From: Paragonimus westermani
Lineage: Eukaryota > Platyhelminthes > Trematoda > Plagiorchiida > Troglotrematidae
Length of the DNA: 64,000 nt
Assembly (NCBI GenBank): GCA_008508345.1
Contig: QNGE01003836.1
Span: 1-64,000 of the forward strand
Reading direction: 5' to 3'
A model generated the notes under the pieces. It did no database searches. It was not told where the DNA came from and saw only the letters and a list, made by a program, of their open reading frames with translations. A program made the translations under genes and the position numbers. Below, piece after piece: positions 61,401 to 64,000 of the stretch (positions are counted from its first letter, which is position 1; each line of letters starts with the position of its first letter).

Positions 61401-61649
61401 CTAGCGATGCACCGGTGATGCAACAACAGTTGCTGGGGCCTGGTTCACTTCGGGTTCAATCTGACCTCTGGACATATTGTCACCAGTAGTGGTGGTCGTC
61501 AGCTTGGTTGAGGCAGCACATATTGACTTTTCAAAAGAAACCTTCAAAACATCTTTTAAGCACTGATGTTTGTTTAAGTCTAATCCTAAATCCCGTCCAC
61601 ACGACACAATATAAATAACTTGGAACTGTTTCAATTTTTTTCTTCGCAA
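61401..61649 (-). pseudogene. Probable PLE GIY-YIG endonuclease fragment
   Basis: 82-codon frame. QVIYIVSCGRDLGLDLNKHQ then CLKD (from residue 9) aligns without gaps to N-V-I-Y-I-V-S-C-x-C-G-x-x-Y-I-G-x-T-x-R-x-L-K-D/x-R. VIY, VSC, and the final L-K are kept. Cys2 is Arg and the next Gly is Asp, each one base from the expected codon; Y-I-G is L-D-L. The tail of the frame is Thr-rich and lacks the usual HL box. Spacing is the main argument. Confidence 0.45.
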
Positions 61650-62573
61650 CTGTTCACCTTCACTTTTGGTTTATGACAAATTGCTTGCGTCAGTAGATTC
61701 ACTCATGAATGTTTAATTAATGCTTCCGTAGAGGAGTAATTGGAGTTTATAAAACAGGTCAAAAGACGTCCGTAATTGGTATGCAAATACCTCATTGTGA
61801 ACGTATTTGTTTGTTCAGTGAGCCCAGTCACGTCAAACTTTGGGTGGATGTTGAGTTAATTTTTTCACAACATATTTATTGATTTCAGAAAAAGAGATAT
61901 TGTCATGGAGACCTCGCCAGTTGTTTTCTGTCACACACATCATGATAAAAAGCCCTAAGTCAACGGCATATTGAGTCCACATGCCGAGTTTTACAGTTAT
62001 CCGTCAGTTCTTGACCAGAAAACCCGTGTAGGGGGTTAGTTTAATGAAAGACTTACTGCTATGTTTGATGTAGGTCAAAAGTTTGTCATAATACGGACTG
62101 TTTCAACCACATCAGTGCCATGGAGACGCCAGTGACTGAATATCCGCCGCAACAATTTTTTTTATCGTGAACGATGTTTTCTTTTTTCATAATGAGGAAC
62201 CATTTTACGGAAACAAATATCAATTGGCAATATCCGAGCGGGAATTTCTCTTCTTCCCAAAAGCCACCAATTTGAAGTGATGTGCAGTTTAACTTATAGT
62301 GCATTTGTACTTTGCACGAATTAGACACACGTTCATTCTTTTGAAAGCACTCAACTTCTAAGTCAACGTATTTCCATTAAGTTAAATAAAGAAATGAGCT
62401 AATTACCAAATGTTAAAACAATGACTAACTGTGCCACAACCAAATACAGGTCGAAATGTGTCGAGCTGATCAGTTTTCCCATGGCCACCCACCTGGTGCT
62501 CGGTGAACTGAAAGTTGGAGGTAACAAGTCCCTGAATTTCATACATTGTAACGACAGTTAGTCCAACTCAGCC

Positions 62574-62759
62574 TCAGGTATATTCACTTCTGCGGATTCT
62601 CCACACCGTTCCTGGTTTCACTTCGGCCCTAGCTTGAACTGTGTGACCCAGGTGAGCAATAACTAATGTTTTGTTTTCGAAATAAGTTGGTCCGTTTAAT
62701 CGGATGTATTCTGTTTTCTTAACATGGCCAGCAGATGCCAGTAAAGTGCACACGTGCAC
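62574..62759 (-). pseudogene. Possible PLE endonuclease C-terminal fragment
   Basis: KTLVIAHLGHTVQARAEVKP followed by WRIRR recalls I-A-x-H-L-x-x-x-G-H-x-V-x-x-x-x-x-F-K-x-x-Y-R-I with three residues missing between HL and GH. Single region; orientation minus. Confidence 0.32.
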
Positions 62760-64000
62760 TACTCAGTGACTAACAAACAAGCGAACGAATAAGTTTTTTT
62801 CACTCAACAACATACAGGCAATATGTGAGTGCTGCCTTGCGTTTCTGCACTCTAAGAGGGTTTATCAGCGAAAAACCCTCCACTGGACTAGCAAGAGTGA
62901 TTTTTTTGCCAGCTAATGATGACAGAACTCGTAGATTGTCAAACACCTCAGTCTTTCTTGGTATTTTGTCTATCAAACACTTGGCATGCAAGCTACAGGT
63001 GACCTCGGTTGTGCTCAGGAAAATGTTACGTGGGCAAGCAGTCATTTTTCAAAACTTATTTCGCCTATGAACGAATCATGTATACGTTCGTGATTGATGA
63101 TGGCATCGCACTAGCTGTGACTTTCGCCTTAGCCGTTTAGAATTGGCGGGTGCATCAAATCCAGAAATTTGTCATTTTCCGTTGTCTTCACTGATGTCAC
63201 TTTGACGATCGGTCAGGTGACCACTAATGAATATCCATAATCACCTTATTTCTTTCTGGTCTACCTGTGAACAACCAAAAACTTGTTATGCTGAGTAGAT
63301 TCAACTTTCGGTCTTAGTTGGATAGCATGAACCCTTCTCCTAAATAACCTTACCTTACTCCCTAGTGTGACCGTTACTAAATCGTATAATACAAATGAAG
63401 TGCAGGTGACATTGGTTAAATTAACTTCAGTATTAATCTAGAAGAACGCAAGTAAGCAAGCTCAGTTCAGTTTCATTAACCTGATTAGTGCGATTTTGCA
63501 CCAAATCAGTATAGTTTCCAGAACGTCTCTCAGCCGCTCATCATGTTGACAATCATAGTTCAGGAACTTTCACGTAAATATGATATGTAGCTGATGACGA
63601 TAGGAAATATTTCAACCAATTTGTGATTAATCCTACAGAGAAAATAAACGGAAGCGAAAACTGCGGTTTTTGAGGTTTATGAATTCACATAACCTAAAAC
63701 CCTCGGTTCCAGTCACTGCCACAGAATTCGAACAGTGTCCTTAAAAACGTTTTCCTATGTAATAACTATAAACTTTATTACAACCACCCTCAAACTCTTC
63801 CGGGTCGCCTGTTCTCCGGTCGAACACCATAAAACTCACATGAACACATCAGGTCACGTTAGTTTGCTGTGAAAAGAAATTTCGTCTAGTTTCTGCTTTC
63901 AACAAAAAGTGTCGTTTCACACTGTTGGTTTCTTGTTAGCTCTATCTGTCTGCAGCCGGCAATAACCAATATGTAAGCATTTTAGACCAGTCAGAGTACT
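62760..64000. other. No gene recognised
   Basis: Overlapping 81-codon frames on both strands at 62800-63070 show no reliable motif. Remainder AT-rich. Confidence 0.45.

Noticed and set aside
62800..63070. 81-codon frames on both strands as a PLE C-terminus
   Set aside because: Resemblance lies in non-diagnostic hydrophobic residues; none of the A-E-A or L-C-x-Q landmarks is present.
63588..63615. CTGATGACGATAGGAAA as a ribozyme core
   Set aside because: No stem II possible in the six bases between the core boxes.
1..64000. Bacterial-type features: operons, Shine-Dalgarno-led genes, CRISPR, att sites
   Set aside because: No long coding frames, no direct-repeat arrays and no gene clustering; the window is eukaryotic in character.

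Overview
This looks like a stretch of eukaryotic, gene-poor genomic DNA. Base composition is AT-rich (roughly 40% GC by eye). The longest open frame is 144 codons, and the number of 60-100 codon frames is about what chance gives at this composition. I see no bacterial operons, rRNA, CRISPR or intact protein-coding gene. What can be recognised is a graveyard of old retrotransposons, all broken by stops and frameshifts. Their dominant class, Penelope-like elements (PLEs) with a GIY-YIG endonuclease, together with a CR1/L2-like LINE, fits an invertebrate with a large repeat-rich genome. A flatworm (trematode) is my best guess; it is inference, not proof.

Layout. The clearest PLE relics are at 1.09-1.71 kb (+), 20.6-21.8 kb (+), 23.3-23.9 kb (-) and 30.8-31.9 kb (+). 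Each carries several PLE landmarks in the right order. Weaker single-domain PLE matches occur on both strands throughout, for example at 6.4, 8.6, 25.6, 36.1, 38.3, 38.8, 40.9, 47.1, 49.2, 51.6, 53.5 and 61.4 kb. A nearly full-length but dead LINE lies at 42.2-45.3 kb (-), with endonuclease, linker, reverse transcriptase and a Cys/His-rich tail. A 22-bp perfect inverted repeat at 11.66-11.76 kb encloses a hammerhead-ribozyme-like core of the kind found in PLE terminal repeats, and a deletion derivative of the same motif is at 50.19 kb. Two tRNA-like promoter modules of SINE type sit at 39.5-39.85 kb. Simple repeats are few: a CA repeat at 61.15 kb, a TA run at 33.57 kb and a short AGTC run at 13.3 kb.

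The parts do not form a working genetic unit. They read as repeated, independent PLE insertions, usually pieces of a few hundred bases, plus one LINE that then decayed neutrally. All family assignments were made by eye from translated motifs, with no database search. PLE landmarks are short, so calls below about 0.4 may be chance resemblance and are given as leads.
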